Below are positions 21,993 to 33,239 of a stretch of 64,000 nt of DNA, one piece after another. Under the pieces are notes generated by a model. That model did not search any database. It had not been told where the DNA came from and saw nothing but the letters and a program-made list of their open reading frames with translations. Origin of the DNA: Metallyticus violacea (taxonomy: Eukaryota > Arthropoda > Insecta > Mantodea > Metallyticidae); assembly GCA_030762175.1 (NCBI GenBank), contig CM060833.1, positions 158,535,501 through 158,599,500 on the forward strand, in the 5' to 3' direction. The translations under genes were made by a program, and so were the position numbers. The first letter of the stretch is position 1. Each line of letters begins with the position of its first letter.

Positions 21993-22970
21993 CAATGAAT
22001 ATGGTACGAGGGAGAAAGATTGGGTAAAGGATTTTTGAAGAGAGATAACAATAAGAATTCAGGATATTGAAAAATAGGAAATATGAGCAAATCTTAACAC
22101 TAAAAAAATGTGTGGGGAAGAGAAAGATATATTGAAATTTATAATAAGGTAGGAAGGGAAAGACTGGCATGGTTTAGAACAGGAATAAAGTATTGAAGTG
22201 GATTAAAAAAATGAACCTATTAAGGAGATATGTCCCATGTGTGAAGAACCAGATAGTACTTGACATTGTATACTAGAATGTAAACAAACCAAGTAATGGA
22301 GAGAACAGTTTCTATTACGAAAGTGGGAAAATTTACCAAATGAAATAAGAGGCAGAAGAATTTTAAATTTAAAATCAGATGAAAACATTAAGGAACTGGG
22401 AAAATACATATATAAGGTAAGACACAAATGGTTATGGGTGTAAAATACTTAGGAAATGTGCTTGAGAAATGATATAGAATTGTCAGATAGTGAAAGGAGG
22501 ATGAAATGAGTAGGGAAAGGAACGGGACTAGTTATCTAGCATTAGTTAAACAGGATCCTTATACACCAATAACCAGGGTGTTAGTGTGTATAAGATCATA
22601 AGGGATAAGCAACTCTCAAGGATAGAAATTTGACCGAAATTGTTTAATTAAAAAAGAAGGAAGGTTTAGTATTGTAGGGAATATAACTTAATATTGTATT
22701 GAATGTATAAATTATTTTTAATGTTGTGTTTTGCTTTTGGTTGGATCGGAGCCGGGTCCCCTGGATATTCCAGTAGGTAGCTGCTGATGAACCGGGGACT
22801 GGGGGGCTGAGTCAATCAAATTGGTATAAATTTTGATTGGAGTTAGCGCCTTCTGGAATTGCCGTAGGCACTGTTCCTAATTGTTATATTTAAAATTAAT
22901 GTTTTTATATTTGTATATATTTTGTTAATTTTTTTTATATGTTGATGTATGAGAAATAAAAATACTTATT
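21993..22970 (+). mobile_element. LINE (zf-RVT type), 5'-truncated copy
   Basis: Plus-strand 3' end of a non-LTR retrotransposon. An ORF tail reads EICPMCEEPDST, stop, HCILECKQTK: the C-x2-C-x7-H-x3-C zinc-knuckle found after the RT domain. It then reads WENLPNEIRGRRILNLKSDE and NIKELGKYIYKVRHKWLWV, ending at TAA near 22443. A 3' UTR of about 520 bp follows, including GCCGGGTCCCCTGGATATTC and AACCGGGGACTGGGGGG, and ends GATGTATGAGAAATAAA. The same UTR and ORF tail recur in reverse at 57703-59680. The stop in the zinc motif shows it is dead. Confidence 0.8.
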
Positions 22971-23529
22971 TCTAAGATATTTCTAGGAACTGATAACGAA
23001 ATCATTTATTGAATAAATGTTTTTCCATATAGAGATTATTGTGTTTAGTAAATATGTGTTGGATGACACGTAAAACTCCCTAAGAACGGAATGAAGCTCT
23101 TTATACGCCCTGTTTTTAAAACGTGGATCAGAACAGACTTTGAAAATTACCGGGGCATTGATTTGCATTCAGAAAGTAAAATAATTGTAATAGTTTCCAT
23201 CTAATTTATACTCGTTTATCCTTTTTTAGGATCATTTGTCCTGAATGTTGCTTATAAAATAAGCAAAAAGATTATATCTAAAGCACAACTTAATGACGAA
23301 CCACAGGGATCCAGAAGAAAAAATTTCTGCTAGATTGTGCATTTATGTTAAACCAAATAACACAAAAAAGAAGAAAATTTAATTTACAACTCATCTTCGG
23401 TTTGTCGATTATGTAAAAACATTCAATAGAGTACAACATAGAAATAAATTATGTGACGCAATGAGCGATAAAAGATAAGCAATACATATTATAAAATCAG
23501 TTAACAGTATTTATGAAATACCATTACTA
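22971..23529. other. Unannotated intronic sequence
   Basis: AT-rich; no feature recognised. Confidence 0.4.
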
Positions 23530-24730
23530 GGGGCGTTCTAAAAGTTCTAGGTCTGACCAAGAAAACACAAGATTTAAGAGAAATTTTTAAATTTTTATTT
23601 TTTAACATAGTCACCTTGCAAATCAATACATTTAGTCCAGCGACATTCCAACTTTTTAATATCCTCAGTGGGGGGGGGGGGGAGATTCCAACTGTGAAAC
23701 TTAAGTGTCTGTTTCAGCTTCAACCCATTTGCTGTGAATCTTTGTCCACCCAGCCATTTGTTCACGTTTGAACACAAAGAGAAATTGCTGGGAGCCACTT
23801 TCGGCGAATATGGCGGATGTGAAAGCACTTGGAAGAGAACGTCATGCAGTTTTGCAGCAACAATCCCAGAGGTGTGTGAAGGCGCATTATGCTGGCGGAG
23901 AATTAATTTTTTTTTGTCCTAAGGTATAAACGTTTAGCCTGAATAGTTTTCTTCAATTGGTTCAGAAGGGAAGAGAAATACTCCCTGGCGACGGTTCTGC
24001 CCTATTGGAAGTAATTAGGATATCTCACCGTAGCCATGACTTTTCCTAATGATGGAACCGTTTTTGTTTTCTTTGGTGTACTTTTACCTGTTGCCACTTA
24101 GTGTTTGGACTGCTCTGGAGTGGGGACGAATCAATGTTTATCTACTAAAATAAAACGTCGAAGAAACTAATTGGAATTAGGTTTAAACAAGTCTAAACAT
24201 TCTTGCAAATTGTTCATTCGAATGCGTTTTTGGTTCATTGTCAACAAACACTGCACCCATCGAACGGTAGTTTTGTGTAAAGTGTAGTGGGCACAGCCTA
24301 CGAGATCTTTGCAATGTCAGCCAACTTGCACACATTCAATCGGCGATCATTGATACGGCATTGTCATAATCTCGTCGGTCGTAGCAGTTTTGGGATGTCC
24401 TTGAATGAATGTAATACCACGCTTAAATTCAGCGGCCCAATTTTAACCATTGAAAACGAAGCAAGAATCTGTAATGTAAAATTTAACTCCTTTGTATTTA
24501 TGTTGGGGTTAAATCCTTCAAAACGAAGTACTTTATCACAACGCGTACTTCCATTTTATAGAAAATATTAACACTAGTTTCTTTACACGATCGTCACATA
24601 CAAGTGACTACTTACGCACCTATAACTTTACAGCACATATCTAAAGGATGATACTCAAAAACTATTACATTAATTTAGCCATCTTCATGGCATCTCTGAG
24701 TCAGACCGAGAACTTTTAGAACATCCCTTG
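23530..24730 (-). mobile_element. Mariner element of a second family (M5)
   Basis: Inverted ends GGGGCGTTCTAAAAGTTCTA (left, after a TA) and the complement of the right end AAGGGATGTTCTAAAAGTTC. Minus-strand transposase pieces: VRWVQCLLTMNQKRIRM and FLRRFILVDKH near 24120-24250, GKVMATVR near 24020, then HPPYSPKVAPSNFSL, WLGGQRFTAN and IKKLECRWTKCIDLQGDYVK near 23600-23830. The tail is the standard mariner C-terminus. The SPDLAPSD motif reads SPKVAPSN, so the third catalytic Asp is lost. A 13-base G run (as seen on plus) interrupts it near 23670. Confidence 0.85.
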
Positions 24731-25097
24731 CAATAGGATTTCTGGATTTATAACAATAGTTAACAAGGTGTACGATAGGGATGTTCATTAAGCGGTTTTA
24801 TTTAATATTTTTATTGACTCAATCATTACACAATGGCAGAGTGCATTGAATGTTTATTTTAAAATATGAATAATTATTTAAGTACTCTTTTATTAGCGAA
24901 CGACCAAGTCCCACTCTCTTTTTGTGGTGCCAAAACAATGTATACACACAAGTATATAAGTGTATACAAACTTTGACAGTAGAAATATATTTAATATATT
25001 TCAAAGTTGGACCGAAAAACAACAGTAATGTGTAGTATGATGTTCTGTAAACAGATGTGACTCACATACATTATGACAGCGTTGCTACGTGACAGCT

Positions 25098-25205
25098 AAA
25101 TCAACAATGAACAAATGAAACTAAGATTATTGTAAATCAACAATGAACAAATGAAGCTAGGATTATCGTAAATCAACAATAAACAAATGCAGCCAAAATT
25201 ATCTG
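25098..25205. repeat. Three tandem copies of a 36-bp unit
   Basis: AAATCAACAATGAACAAATG begins at 25098, 25134 and 25170 (the last with AATAAAC), each continuing RC(T/A)A-rich sequence to a TT(A/G)T end. It abuts the 5' side of the transposase relic. Confidence 0.85.
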
Positions 25206-25251
25206 TAAACAGTGACTCAACATTACGTTATGCTAGCGTTGCTACAACAAA

Positions 25252-25870
25252 ATGGAGCCAAGATTATCGTTTGAACCGCGGAAAGCAATTTTGAAGTGGT
25301 ATTGGAAAACCGAGAATGTTGTTGAAGTTCAAAGGCAATGGAGACGTGTGTACAGAACAGAATCGCCAACGCGAGTAACAATTGCAGCATTTCAGACAAA
25401 TTTGAGACTCGTTGTGCCATATGCAATAGGATGTGGACCACCACATTATCACCGAGATGTACGTGCGTACCTAATGACAATCTTCCAAGGCACTGGATAG
25501 GACGAAGAGGTCCGATTGTGTTTCCACCGCGTTCTCCCGATCTAACTCCGTTGGACTTCTACCTATGGGGAACTCTTAAGCATGTTGTATGCCGTAGAAA
25601 ACCAGCTACACTGACAGCACTTCGGGAAGAAATTGAAACGGTAATGCAATCGCTGAGGACACTTTCGCAAACGTTACTCAATCAGTAGTTCAACGTACTC
25701 AGGAGTGTATCGACGTCGATGGTGGGTATTTTGAGCAACTGTTGTAACTGTAAAAGTCGAAGATGATTAGAGCTCATCATTTTCTGTTTGTGTGAATTCA
25801 GTTTTTTATGTTAACACAATTTTTTTTTTGTTTGAAGTATATATACATTTTTGGCACACTCTGTATAAAG
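25252..25870 (+). pseudogene. Internally deleted DDE transposase (SPDLTPLDFYLWG type)
   Basis: Starts MEPRLSFEPRKAILKWYWKT, followed by ENVVEVQRQWRRVYRTESPT, the N-terminal helix-turn-helix of this insect family. It then jumps to GPPHYHRDVRAYL (around the second catalytic Asp, DGAPPHYxRxVRxYL). After one frameshift it reads GRRGPIVFPPRSPDLTPLDF and YLWGTLKHVVCRRKPATLTA, then the C-terminus to CIDVDGGYFEQLL and stop near 25745. The region between the helix-turn-helix and HDGAPP is deleted, removing the first catalytic Asp. The 3' flank to TTGGCACACTCTGTATA is shared with the fragment at 51898-52190. Confidence 0.75.
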
Positions 25871-26249
25871 TTAAACGATTATGCAAAATTATTATTTACA
25901 TATATGATCGTATCTACAGAAAAATTTGAAGTCATTGCCTTTGAAGGAAAATATTCTGTTAGATTCAAAATAGTTTTTATTAATACAATAATAGAAAGCT
26001 CAAAAGTTTAATTATGTAGGTTGTTACATTTTATATGATTAGGATAAATGTTTGCATAAAAAAACTAATGATATTTCAGCAAATATGTGGAATTAAACTC
26101 TAAACAAAACCAGAAAAGAATAACGATATTTTATAAAACATTAATGGCAGTGAATACGGGGGTTAAAAATAGAACAGCAAGAAGAAGAATTGAATATGCA
26201 GAAATGGGCTATTTAAGGCGTATTTGAGAATATACTTAGAAGATCGTAA

Positions 26250-26306
26250 AATAATAATAATAATAATAATAATAATAATTATTATTATTATTATTATTAT
26301 TATTAT
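26250..26306. repeat. (AAT)n(ATT)n palindromic microsatellite
   Basis: About ten AAT units followed by about eight ATT units, forming a perfect-looking hairpin. Confidence 0.95.
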
Positions 26307-26600
26307 CATTTTACCTGGCGAAGTTAAGACTATAAGGTCCTCTTTTCTATTTCACCAGGACAATTACAATTAAATATATACAATACGTGACTCATTCAAG
26401 AACAATTATATAATATGTAACAGGAACTAAAGAAGCGGAAATAGATAAAACACTTAAACATTATTCTGCCCTTGAAGAAAAACATAAGCGGTTGGAAATA
26501 TTGCGATATTTGAGTGACTATTTAAGTGTTTATCTATTTCTGTTTCTCTAGTTCTTGTTATTTTAGATACATTGTTCCAAAAGTAGATTTACTTTATATA
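26307..26600 (-). repeat. Possible retroelement 3' end with triplet tail
   Basis: The minus strand reads toward a CTTCGCCAGGTAAAATGATAATAAT end, i.e. sequence terminating in an ATA/AAT array, a common LINE/SINE 3' tail. CCTGGCGAAG and TTTCACCAGG form a small stem. Inside it lies a 40-bp inverted repeat: arms 26419-26458 and 26521-26559 share GAAATAGATAAAAC/ACACTTAAA-type sequence. Family not identified. Confidence 0.3.
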
Positions 26601-27006
26601 ATACATATACACACATTAGAATAGAAAATTAAATTCAGTGGTTGCACGATATAAGAAAGATTGGACGCTCAAAAGCACGATAGAAGAATATCTTTGAATC
26701 AGAACAGGCGAAGTTCCTAGTCTTGCAATAGAAGAAGAAGGAGAAGAAGAAGAACTTGTATATCACCACTTAAATAACAGTCCTGAAATATGTGTATAGC
26801 AGCAGACAGTAGGGGTGGGTAGGTAGGTTTCTTCGTCACGGGTAATCCAAAATTGTATTTTCACAATTTTCACACTTTGGCTACTTCATCTTTCCCGTTT
26901 AGCTAAAAATGCATCCATAGTAGGCAAAAACAAGAGTATATTAAATATTGCGACTCAATAAATAACAAAAAGCAATATTTCACTCTCATAATAGGTCAGT
27001 GACTAA

Positions 27007-27549
27007 GGACCTATTTACAATGAAAATTAAACGTAAGGTAAACTAAAACGTAAAAGTTAGATGCTGTATTGTAACGGAACCGTTCACAATGAAATACCTA
27101 AATTTAGAAGCTTGCAAGGTCCAAGGTTTTGACTTACACTTAAGAAATCAGCCAATCAGATAACGGCTGCTCTGTAGAGCTCTGCGATAGAGACAGTTGA
27201 AGATCAGTGAGTGACTCTGTAGCTTGCGTCAATGGACAAAAGATTATTTGCATTATAAGAAAGCTATCCTTGCTCATATTCTTCTTCTAACCCTGGTTTC
27301 CCATAGTCCCACGTAGACCTTCGGCTTACCGCGACGACTTCTACACTTTGCATGTGCATAAACGCTACCGCCATCTGCTCAGAAGCAGTCATTTTCAATC
27401 AGCTGTTATTTGATCTTCGCTTGTTCTTATTTTTGATTAGGTAATACGTACGTTTGCGTCTTTCATTGTGAATGCCTACATAGTACTAAGTTAATGTGTT
27501 ACATCTTATTTTATTATGTTTACGTTTAATTTTCATTGTGAACGGGGCC
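27007..27549. mobile_element. MITE copy 1 (GGCCCC...CACAATGAAAATTAAACG ends)
   Basis: Inverted ends GGACCTATTTACAATGAAAA on the left and, on the right complement, GGCCCCGTTCACAATGAAAA, both continuing TTAAACGTAA. The interior is homologous to the reverse complement of the copy at 30190-31132 and noncoding. This copy contains a SINE-C fragment at 27280-27353 not present in the other. Confidence 0.85.
27280..27353 (-). repeat. SINE-C 3' fragment inside MITE copy 1
   Basis: The complement reads GGTAAGCCGAAGGTCTACGT and GGGACTATGGGAAACCAGGG, then AGAAGAA, matching the 3' part of the SINE-C copy at 38158-38499. It replaces about 25 bp of the MITE sequence present in copy 2. Confidence 0.75.
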
Positions 27550-28383
27550 TTGCTGTTTCGAGTGTATACAGTATAGACTGAAATTCAGATGAGTGTTGTA
27601 TGTGCTTCACTACATTTTTGGGGGAAACCGATACCATTTTTGAGAGTTCGTAATATTTCTCCAGTTTTTTCAAGCTATTTATCCAACTGTTATCTGCAAA
27701 TTGATCTTGGCAAGTGTATTATGTCCTGTGTGCAGCAACATTCCACGTGGCGAAACGATATGCGGCGATTAAAAAAATATTTTGAGAAACTCATATCTGA
27801 CTGTTAATACAAAGGAAAGTAAACATACCTGTAGTTGAATATGCCAGCACGTTTCAAAAATTATTACGACAGGAGTACCAAAACTATCTTAAAGAAAGCA
27901 AAGGGATTTGTGTGCATCATCATGCATAACCACTGCCGCACAGTTTTGTGTACTTTGTATACGCAAATTGACAGCTTTAGTGAAGACTGAATTTATTTTG
28001 GTAAAACAATGTCACTTACATAACCTACTCAGCACTTCTGTACACACGCAATAGCGAGCAGCAATTTATGAAGTGCTTGCTAGCTGTAATATTATCTCGT
28101 AGCCTTGCAGATAATACGCTGCGTTCTAAGTCTGCTATCATGACACACTTACTTGTTCAAATGTGTAGAACACAAGGCAGACAGGGGCGCTGTAATGCAG
28201 AGGCTGGGAATCTCTTGATACAAATCTATGCCAGCTTGCTTATAAGTCCTTATGAAATATACCGGACTTTAGTTGTAAACAATGTCCGCTCATGGGGCGT
28301 GTTACGTCTCCATTATTAAGTTTAGCCGCAGCGCGCTTGTACAACACCACTGTGTGTGCATTCTTACCTTTCTAGGTTTTTTA
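27550..28383. other. Unannotated intronic sequence
   Basis: No gene recognised. Positions 28262-28300 (TTTAGTTGTAAACAATGTCC, GCTCATGGGG) resemble the ends of the inverted-repeat element at 48375-49045, so a terminal fragment of that family may be present. Confidence 0.4.
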
Positions 28384-28484
28384 ATGGTGTTTAACGCCCA
28401 TTTTTACTACTGAGACACCACAGGCTGTAGACACTGATGATACTGCAGATGAAATGAATGAATGAATGAATGAATGAATGAATG
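28384..28484 (-). repeat. SINE-B tail fragment plus (GAAT)n
   Basis: TGGTGTTTAACGCCCATTTT, TACTACTGAGACACCACAGG and the CACTGATGATACTGC block form a tail-side SINE-B fragment. It is followed by about seven GAAT units that run into a second SINE-B copy, as if a tail-array expansion or partial duplication joined them. Confidence 0.75.
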
Positions 28485-29066
28485 GTGTTTAACGACCGTT
28501 TTTGCTACAGAGGCACCACAGGCTATGGACACTGATGATTTTTTTTTTGAATGAATTATTTATGGACGCTCTTTAACAGCTCAGGTCATCAGCGTCCCAT
28601 TCAACTCAGGGCGTGAAACGGCCGACATATTTTGCTCAGAGGCCTCTCCTTCAGGCTTGAGGTTCTTTTTCTTGCCGTAAATGTACGACACGGGACCCAC
28701 GGCTTTACTTCCCTTCCGAAGGAAGCCATACTTAGGATTTTTACGCCCCTAAAAATCCATCGGTCCTGGCCCGGTTCGAACCCGCGATCTTGGGTTTAGG
28801 AGGCAAGTATGGTAAACACTACACCACCAGGACCGACGCACTGACGATACTTGAAATGAAATGATATATTGGGAAGTATTGTTTTTTTTTTTTTAAGGAA
28901 GGAAACGATCCAGGCCTAAGTTTAGGGCACCTCCCCTGCATTTGTCATTTATGAGTGAGCAAAACATGGAAAAAACCTCAGTCAGAGAGGACGGTACTTG
29001 CGGGATTCGAACCTCAGATCTCCCGCTCACGAGTCCGCGCCTTAACGACCTCTATCATCCGTGGTG
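28485..29066 (-). repeat. SINE-B copy interrupted by SINE-A
   Basis: Tail half (GGTGTTTAACGACCGTTTTT to CACTGATGAT) and body/head half (TGAAATGAAATGATATATTG through AAGGAAGGAAACGATCCAGG, CCTCAGTCAGAGAGGACGG) lie either side of the SINE-A at 28540-28838. The head complement carries tRNA-like CTCACGAGTCCGCGCCTTAA and the box-B-like GGGATTCGAACC. The head resembles a tRNA-Leu/Ser type (GTCGTTAAGGCGCGGACTC in sense), but I did not fold it. Confidence 0.85.
28540..28838 (-). repeat. SINE-A nested in SINE-B
   Basis: Near-consensus full-length copy in reverse orientation with an oligo-T tail complement. Its direct repeats CACTGATGAT (28530-28539) and CACTGACGAT (28839-28848) are both SINE-B sequence and differ by one base. 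This fixes the order: SINE-B first, SINE-A later. Confidence 0.93.
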
Positions 29067-29815
29067 ATTTTCCTATGTTAATCAGGCATCATTGGAAAAA
29101 CACACGGTTTAGTTTGGCCATCGTAATGTTTTTGGTTTCATTGCTAATGCTACATTCATACTTGTTCTAATTTTAGAATTAATTCTGATGGGGAATGTTC
29201 AAGATTTGTGTCAATAGCCGAGAGATAGAATCTGCGCTTGCTAAGGTTTGTAACTAAAAGTGTGGGTAGATGCAGGTGATTACAAGACCACTGGTACCCG
29301 GATGCAGATTGCAGGTATTTCCCGCTTAAATACATGATCAGCTGATAAGCTTTATAGGCATGACGCAAGATGAAGCATTGGGCGGAATAAATTGCTGGGC
29401 AAAACAACACCCGTAAAAAGCTTCATTCTCTTTAATGGAAACTGTATCCCAACCAGGCATGGGATCAAACCCTGATCCTCTTGTGGATAACACTGCATTC
29501 TCATACATGGTGTGTATATCGATATTTGCGATGTAGTCTTTGTTTAATGTTATCATGAATCAACTCTTTCAGTGTATAAAGTTTATGTTTAGAGAGCTAT
29601 GAGTCACGAACAAAAGCAAAACACTTGTGCCGTTGGTGCACACATCTGTATGCACTTTGTGCCGAAACTTGTTTTTCTTCCTATCGCCTTCCTGTCCATG
29701 TTGTAACCGGCTACACGTGGCCTTTCTTTCGTTGGTTTACACCACACTAACGTCGAATAGACTGGAAGTCATAACTTTACCCTCGGCCTGTTAGGCGCGT
29801 GCTTTTTTGTTTTGA
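29067..29815. other. Unannotated; weak tRNA-like trace
   Basis: Mostly unrecognised. At 29454-29480 the complement reads GGATCAGGGTTTGATCCCAT, similar to a Pol III box B (GGTTCGAATCC), so an old SINE of another family on the minus strand is possible. No matching box A was confirmed. Confidence 0.3.
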
Positions 29816-30113
29816 ATTTTTTTTAATTTGGTAATTTAAGGACACTCTTTAACATCGCAGGTCATCAATGTCCCATTCAATTCAGGGCGAGAAACGGCCG
29901 ATAAATTTTGCTCAGAGGCCTCTTCTTTCAGGCTTGAGGTTCTTTATCGTGCCGTAAATGTACGACACGGGACCCACGGCTTTACTTCCCTCCCGAAGGA
30001 AGCCATACTTAGGATTTTTACTCCGAAAAAATCTATAGATTCTGGCCGGTTTTGAACCCGCGATCCTGGGTTTAGAAGGCAAGTATGATTACCACTATAC
30101 CACTAGGACCGAC
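29816..30113 (-). repeat. SINE-A, diverged full-length copy
   Basis: Reverse orientation, AATTTTTTTTAATTTGG tail side to ACCACTATACCACTAGGACC head. Conserved body blocks are present with scattered substitutions. Confidence 0.88.
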
Positions 30114-30189
30114 TTTAGTTTTTGAGGGAATAGTCCTTTCATCAGGGTTAAATTCCATTCGGACACCACTCTGCATTTTAGGGTTTTTA

Positions 30190-31132
30190 GGCCCCATTCA
30201 CAATGAAAATTAAACGTAAACATAATAAAATAAGATGTAACACGTTAATATAGTAGTATGTAGGCATTCACAATGAAAGACGCAAACATACGTATTAGTC
30301 AATAAAAAATAAGAACAAGCGAAGATGAACTAACAGCTGGTTGAAAATGGCTGCTTCTGAGCAGACGGCGGTAGCGTTTATGCATATGAAAAGTGCAGTA
30401 GCTAATTTGCTTGGAGTAATTTGAGCATGGATAGCTTTCTTACAATGAAATTAATCTTTTGTCCATTGACACCATTCTGTCTACAGAGTCGCTGATCTTC
30501 AGCGCTCTCTACCATAACTTGCCCTTACGCGGAGCAGGAAATCAAGTGCAACTCCTGCTGCTAGCTGCTGCAAGTTTCGAGCGACAGCGGAGAGAGCCGA
30601 ACTACTGTATATATTAACGCTACCCTCGGGTAAATCCTATATACGGGTGGACCGTGGTTTTTCGTAAATATAAATCGATGTAAATCACTGTAATGAGAGC
30701 AAATATCCTTTGATTGCAGCAGAAAAAAATTATAAACATAAATTTATTGCGCATTCTGTACATGGCAATATTCGCTTGAAATCGTTATCTAGTTATATCT
30801 GTGGAAGTCACTACCTTCGGCTCTCTCCGCCGTCGCTCGGGACTTGCAGCAGCCAACAGCATGAGTTGCATTTGATTTCCGTTCTCCGTGTATGGATAAA
30901 TTCTACCACAGAGCTCTACAAACAGAGCAGCTGTGTTCTGATTGGCTGATTTCTTAAGTTTAAGTTAGACGTAGACGCAAAACCTTGGACCTTGCAAGTT
31001 TCTAAGTTCACGTCTAATTGTACGTTTATTTTTATGTATATGATTCATTGTGAATTCTTCCATTACAATACATAGCATCTAGCTTTTACGTTTAAGTTTA
31101 CGTTATGTTTAATTTTCATTGTGAATGGGGCC
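30190..31132. mobile_element. MITE copy 2, TTA target duplication (PIF/Harbinger-like)
   Basis: Begins GGCCCCATTCACAATGAAAA and ends with its reverse complement (TTTTCATTGTGAATGGGGCC), flanked by TTA on both sides (30187-30189, 31133-31135). A three-base TWA duplication is characteristic of PIF/Harbinger elements. It is homologous to copy 1 in the opposite orientation and is enlarged by a nested element at 30515-30901. Confidence 0.88.
30515..30901. mobile_element. Inverted-repeat element nested in MITE copy 2
   Basis: 387 bp between direct repeats TCTACCA (30508-30514 and 30902-30908). The empty site is inferred from the homologous stretch of copy 1. Terminal repeats of about 75 bp include GGAGCAGGAAATCAAGTGCA / complement GGAGAACGGAAATCAAATGC, and GAGCGACAGCGGAGAGAGCC on the left against GAGCGACGGCGGAGAGAGCC on the right. 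Related to the larger element at 34912-36253. Superfamily unresolved; 7-8 bp duplication would suit hAT or a similar group. Confidence 0.8.
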
Positions 31133-31634
31133 TTACTCTCTCCCAGGCCTAACCCACTGATTAAGGCGGCATAAAGCTTAATTTAATTTTCAACTTTCGT
31201 GTTCTAATGTATAGAATATTGTACTATCACCTTGTAATATTATTTCAATTGCGTTAATGTGCTTAACCTTTAAACTTACACATATTAAATTGCAGACAAG
31301 CACTGTTTAGGATAAATATTCAAAGTTAAATTGGAAAAGCGTTAGTTTATAAAAGTAAATTGCAGGCAATCATATTTGTTATATAAACTTTTCTTAATGG
31401 CTGCAGTGAAGTGTTTGTCAGGTTACTGGAAGTTTATGTAGATGTTAGAGCAACTTGCAAAAGTCACTATTTGTTTTTTCTGCACAATTGGTGAGCTATT
31501 GTGTATAGCTTTATGATAATTATTAAAATAAATATAACTGTTAAAGAATTATATTCTCCCGTTCTTGAAACCCTTTCCCTCCCATATCATAGCTGTTTTC
31601 TTTTCAGCCGTTTCTTAAATTAAATACTTGAGCA
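31133..31634. other. Unannotated intronic sequence
   Basis: AT-rich; nothing recognised. Confidence 0.4.
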
Positions 31635-31653
31635 GATATCAAAGAGAATTGAA

Positions 31654-31953
31654 TTTTTTTTTTTTTTTTTGAATGATTGATTTACGGACGCTCTTTAACA
31701 GCTCTGGTCATCAGCGTCCCATTCAACTCAGGGCGTGAAACGGCCGACAAATTTTGCTTAGAGGCCTCTCTTTCAGGCTTGAGGTTCTTTTTCGTGCCGT
31801 AAATGTGCGACACGGGACCCACGGCTTTACTTCCCTTCCGAAGTACTTTAGATTTTTACGCCCCGAAAAAATCCATAGATCCTGGCCGGGTTCGAACCCG
31901 CGATCTTGGGTTTAGGAGGCAAGTATGGTAACCACTACACCACAAGGACCGAC
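31654..31953 (-). repeat. SINE-A with 10-bp target duplication
   Basis: Reverse orientation, oligo-T at 31654-31670, head ending ACCACAAGGACCGAC. GATATCAAAG occurs at 31635-31644 and 31954-31963. A deletion of about 13 bp removes part of the GGAAGCCATACTT block. Confidence 0.93.
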
Positions 31954-31963
31954 GATATCAAAG

Positions 31964-33239
31964 GGAGGATGCCGTACAAAGAAATCATAATTCATGAGTC
32001 GCGTAGTCATTAAAAGTCAGCGTGTTTTGAGGGATCAAAATATAGGAGGACATTTTAGAATATTAGAAGGACCAGAGTGTTTTTGTTCCTGTTGTCAAAT
32101 AATATTAAAAATGGCATTTATCTGCGATTCATAGCATTTGCATCATTTTCAAACGTTTTTATTAACTCGCTTTCTTGGCTGTTCGGGTGGAATTTTGTAA
32201 TTACTTTTTCATGCACTTCTAAATGAGATAAGAGGCTTGAAAATTTGCACATAGGTCAGAAATGGAAGAGTTAAAAAATATGATTCCGCACATTTGAAAG
32301 TAAAGCAACGCAATATCAAACATGAAGGCTTTAAAAATGTAAGATTGAATAGTAAGAACACATTTCTGTAGTTTCGTTAATAACTCATAAAATATAAGCT
32401 TTATAATAATCTTTATTTAAAAATAAGAATAGTTTATATGATGCTTGTATTATATCTATCAATACAATAAATAAATTATAGAGTAACTTAATTTATATTA
32501 CATTTCAAAGTTTTATTTGAATCTAAAATGATTAGAATTCATTTTGTTATATTTTATTAACAATACAGTCGCCATGGCAACTATTCAAATAAACAGTGCG
32601 ATGTCGAACGCGCAAATTCCAAGAAATGCATGGCTCAAGCGCGATCAACTGAGACGATGGAAAAACGTTCTTCTCGACTCGCTAATGACACGCAACGTCA
32701 TGCTAAATATTTTGATAACAATACAGCCGCCATGGCAACTTTTCAAATAAAAATATCAAATTTAAATCCTCACAATTAAATTCTTACAAATAACATTTAA
32801 TAAATCTGATTTCTATTACATAAATTCAATTGCGCTAGTGTTAATGTGTAACATGTGTATTAATAATTTCAACTGCGTAAATAAGTAGTGAATGAATAAT
32901 ATATTTAATATAATATAATAAGTTACATATATTATCAAAGATTTTGACTTCTATATTGAGGATCTGGTACAAACGTATTTAATACCGAAATAAAAATGTT
33001 CAAAATTAACTTTGTGTTCCCGTATTTTGTTTTTCATTAAAAAACAATAATTAATCAACTGTTTCGATATATCAATGGAGTAGATGAAACACTTTTCTAT
33101 TTTAGATGTGATCAAGAGAAAACAAAAAGAAGTAAATCTAAAAGTTGATACATTTTTGTCATTATTTAATCGAGATGTCTAATACTGATTGCAAAATTAC
33201 GTGCACAAAAGATTAAAACGTATAAAATAATTGAAATAA
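31964..33239. other. Unannotated; contains a 35-bp direct repeat
   Basis: 32559-32593 and 32717-32751 are near-identical (AACAATACAGYCGCCATGGC, AACTWTTCAAATAAA). Otherwise AT-rich with no gene recognised. Confidence 0.45.

Noticed and set aside
25223..25480. Minus-strand frame opposite the DDE transposase
   Set aside because: Shadow of the plus-strand transposase coding sequence, which matches a known family.
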